Shown piece by piece: positions 12,685 to 12,725 of a stretch of 12,725 nt of DNA. The stretch lies in the NCBI GenBank assembly GCA_003646055.1, contig QNDZ01000029.1, positions 1 through 12,725 on the forward strand. The letters run 5' to 3'. This DNA is from a bacterium (lineage in GTDB: Bacteria > Hydrothermota > UBA3072 > B12-G15). How positions within the stretch are numbered: position 1 is the stretch's first letter; each line of letters starts with the position of its first letter. A program made the translations under genes and the position numbers. The notes beneath the pieces were generated by a model, which saw only the letters and a list, made by a program, of their open reading frames with translations, had not been told where the DNA came from and made no database searches.

Positions 12685-12725
12685 ATGGAAGCACTGATCA
12701 TAGTTGATATGCTCAATGACTTTGT
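12685..12725 (+). CDS. Nicotinamidase/isochorismatase-family cysteine hydrolase, 5' fragment
   Basis: Only the first 13 codons are present before the window ends: MEALIIVDMLNDF. This matches the start of cysteine hydrolases of the nicotinamidase/isochorismatase family, whose first strand ends in hhVDxQNDF; D8 would be the catalytic aspartate. Nicotinamidase turns nicotinamide into nicotinate for NAD salvage. With so little sequence, other members (isochorismatase-like or peroxyureidoacrylate-type amidohydrolases) cannot be excluded. The ATG has no ribosome site close by and follows a promoter-like sequence. Confidence 0.75.
   Translation, partial: MEALIIVDMLNDF

Overview
The window looks like chromosomal DNA from a diderm, AT-leaning bacterium, probably of an uncultivated lineage related to the FCB group. 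Candidate phyla such as WOR-3/Stahlbacteria or Hydrothermae would fit, but this is inference, not a taxonomic proof. Signs: several predicted outer-membrane beta-barrels, a secreted beta-propeller ending in a type-A (Por/T9SS-like) sorting domain, a SPOR lipoprotein, and heptose/mannose activation genes. The tRNA stems are very GC-rich compared with the moderately AT-rich coding DNA, which hints at thermophily. No phage, transposon or CRISPR signal was seen; the genes look like housekeeping and envelope genes.

Layout. (1) Positions 2-2335 (+): the 3' part of a large outer-membrane beta-barrel protein, converging on (2) a long minus-strand block read from about 6590 down to 2340. Its order is tRNA-Ile, beta-barrel protein, tRNA-Ala, a GmhB-like HAD phosphatase, mannose-1-phosphate guanylyltransferase, SPOR lipoprotein, RdgB/HAM1 nucleotide-pool pyrophosphatase, then tRNA-Pro, tRNA-Arg, tRNA-His and tRNA-Lys. 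Gaps are tiny or negative: the last 24 nt of rdgB, stop codon included, lie inside the tRNA-Pro gene, and only one base separates the beta-barrel gene from tRNA-Ala. tRNA processing therefore has to cut mRNAs here. (3) 6645-8045 (-): a secreted seven-repeat beta-propeller protein. (4) 8046-8334: an AT-rich gap. (5) 8335-9372 (-): an unrecognised envelope protein, probably leaderless. (6) 9480-9809 (+): a small cupin. (7) 9926-12649 (+): a compact Fe-S assembly operon of an Rrf2/IscR regulator, a DUF59/SufT-like protein, an IscS cysteine desulfurase, an IscU scaffold with a C-terminal DUF59-like domain, and TusA. (8) 12685 to the end (+): the first 13 codons of a nicotinamidase/isochorismatase-family hydrolase, also probably leaderless.

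How the genes work together. In the Fe-S operon IscS takes sulfur from cysteine, IscU is the scaffold, TusA is a sulfur acceptor, the DUF59 modules probably help cluster maturation or transfer, and the Rrf2 protein probably senses cluster status and represses its own promoter. In the minus-strand block the sugar genes supply activated mannose or heptose for surface glycans, next to envelope proteins.

Promoters form a coherent set: TTGACA-like, a spacer of mostly 16 bp, then a TATAAT-like box, found before tRNA-Ile, manC, the 9372 gene, the cupin, the Rrf2 gene and the last gene. Two of them put the -10 box exactly 6 nt before an ATG that has no Shine-Dalgarno. I saw no GC-rich hairpin plus T-run terminator; the only T-runs at transcript ends directly follow tRNA genes.
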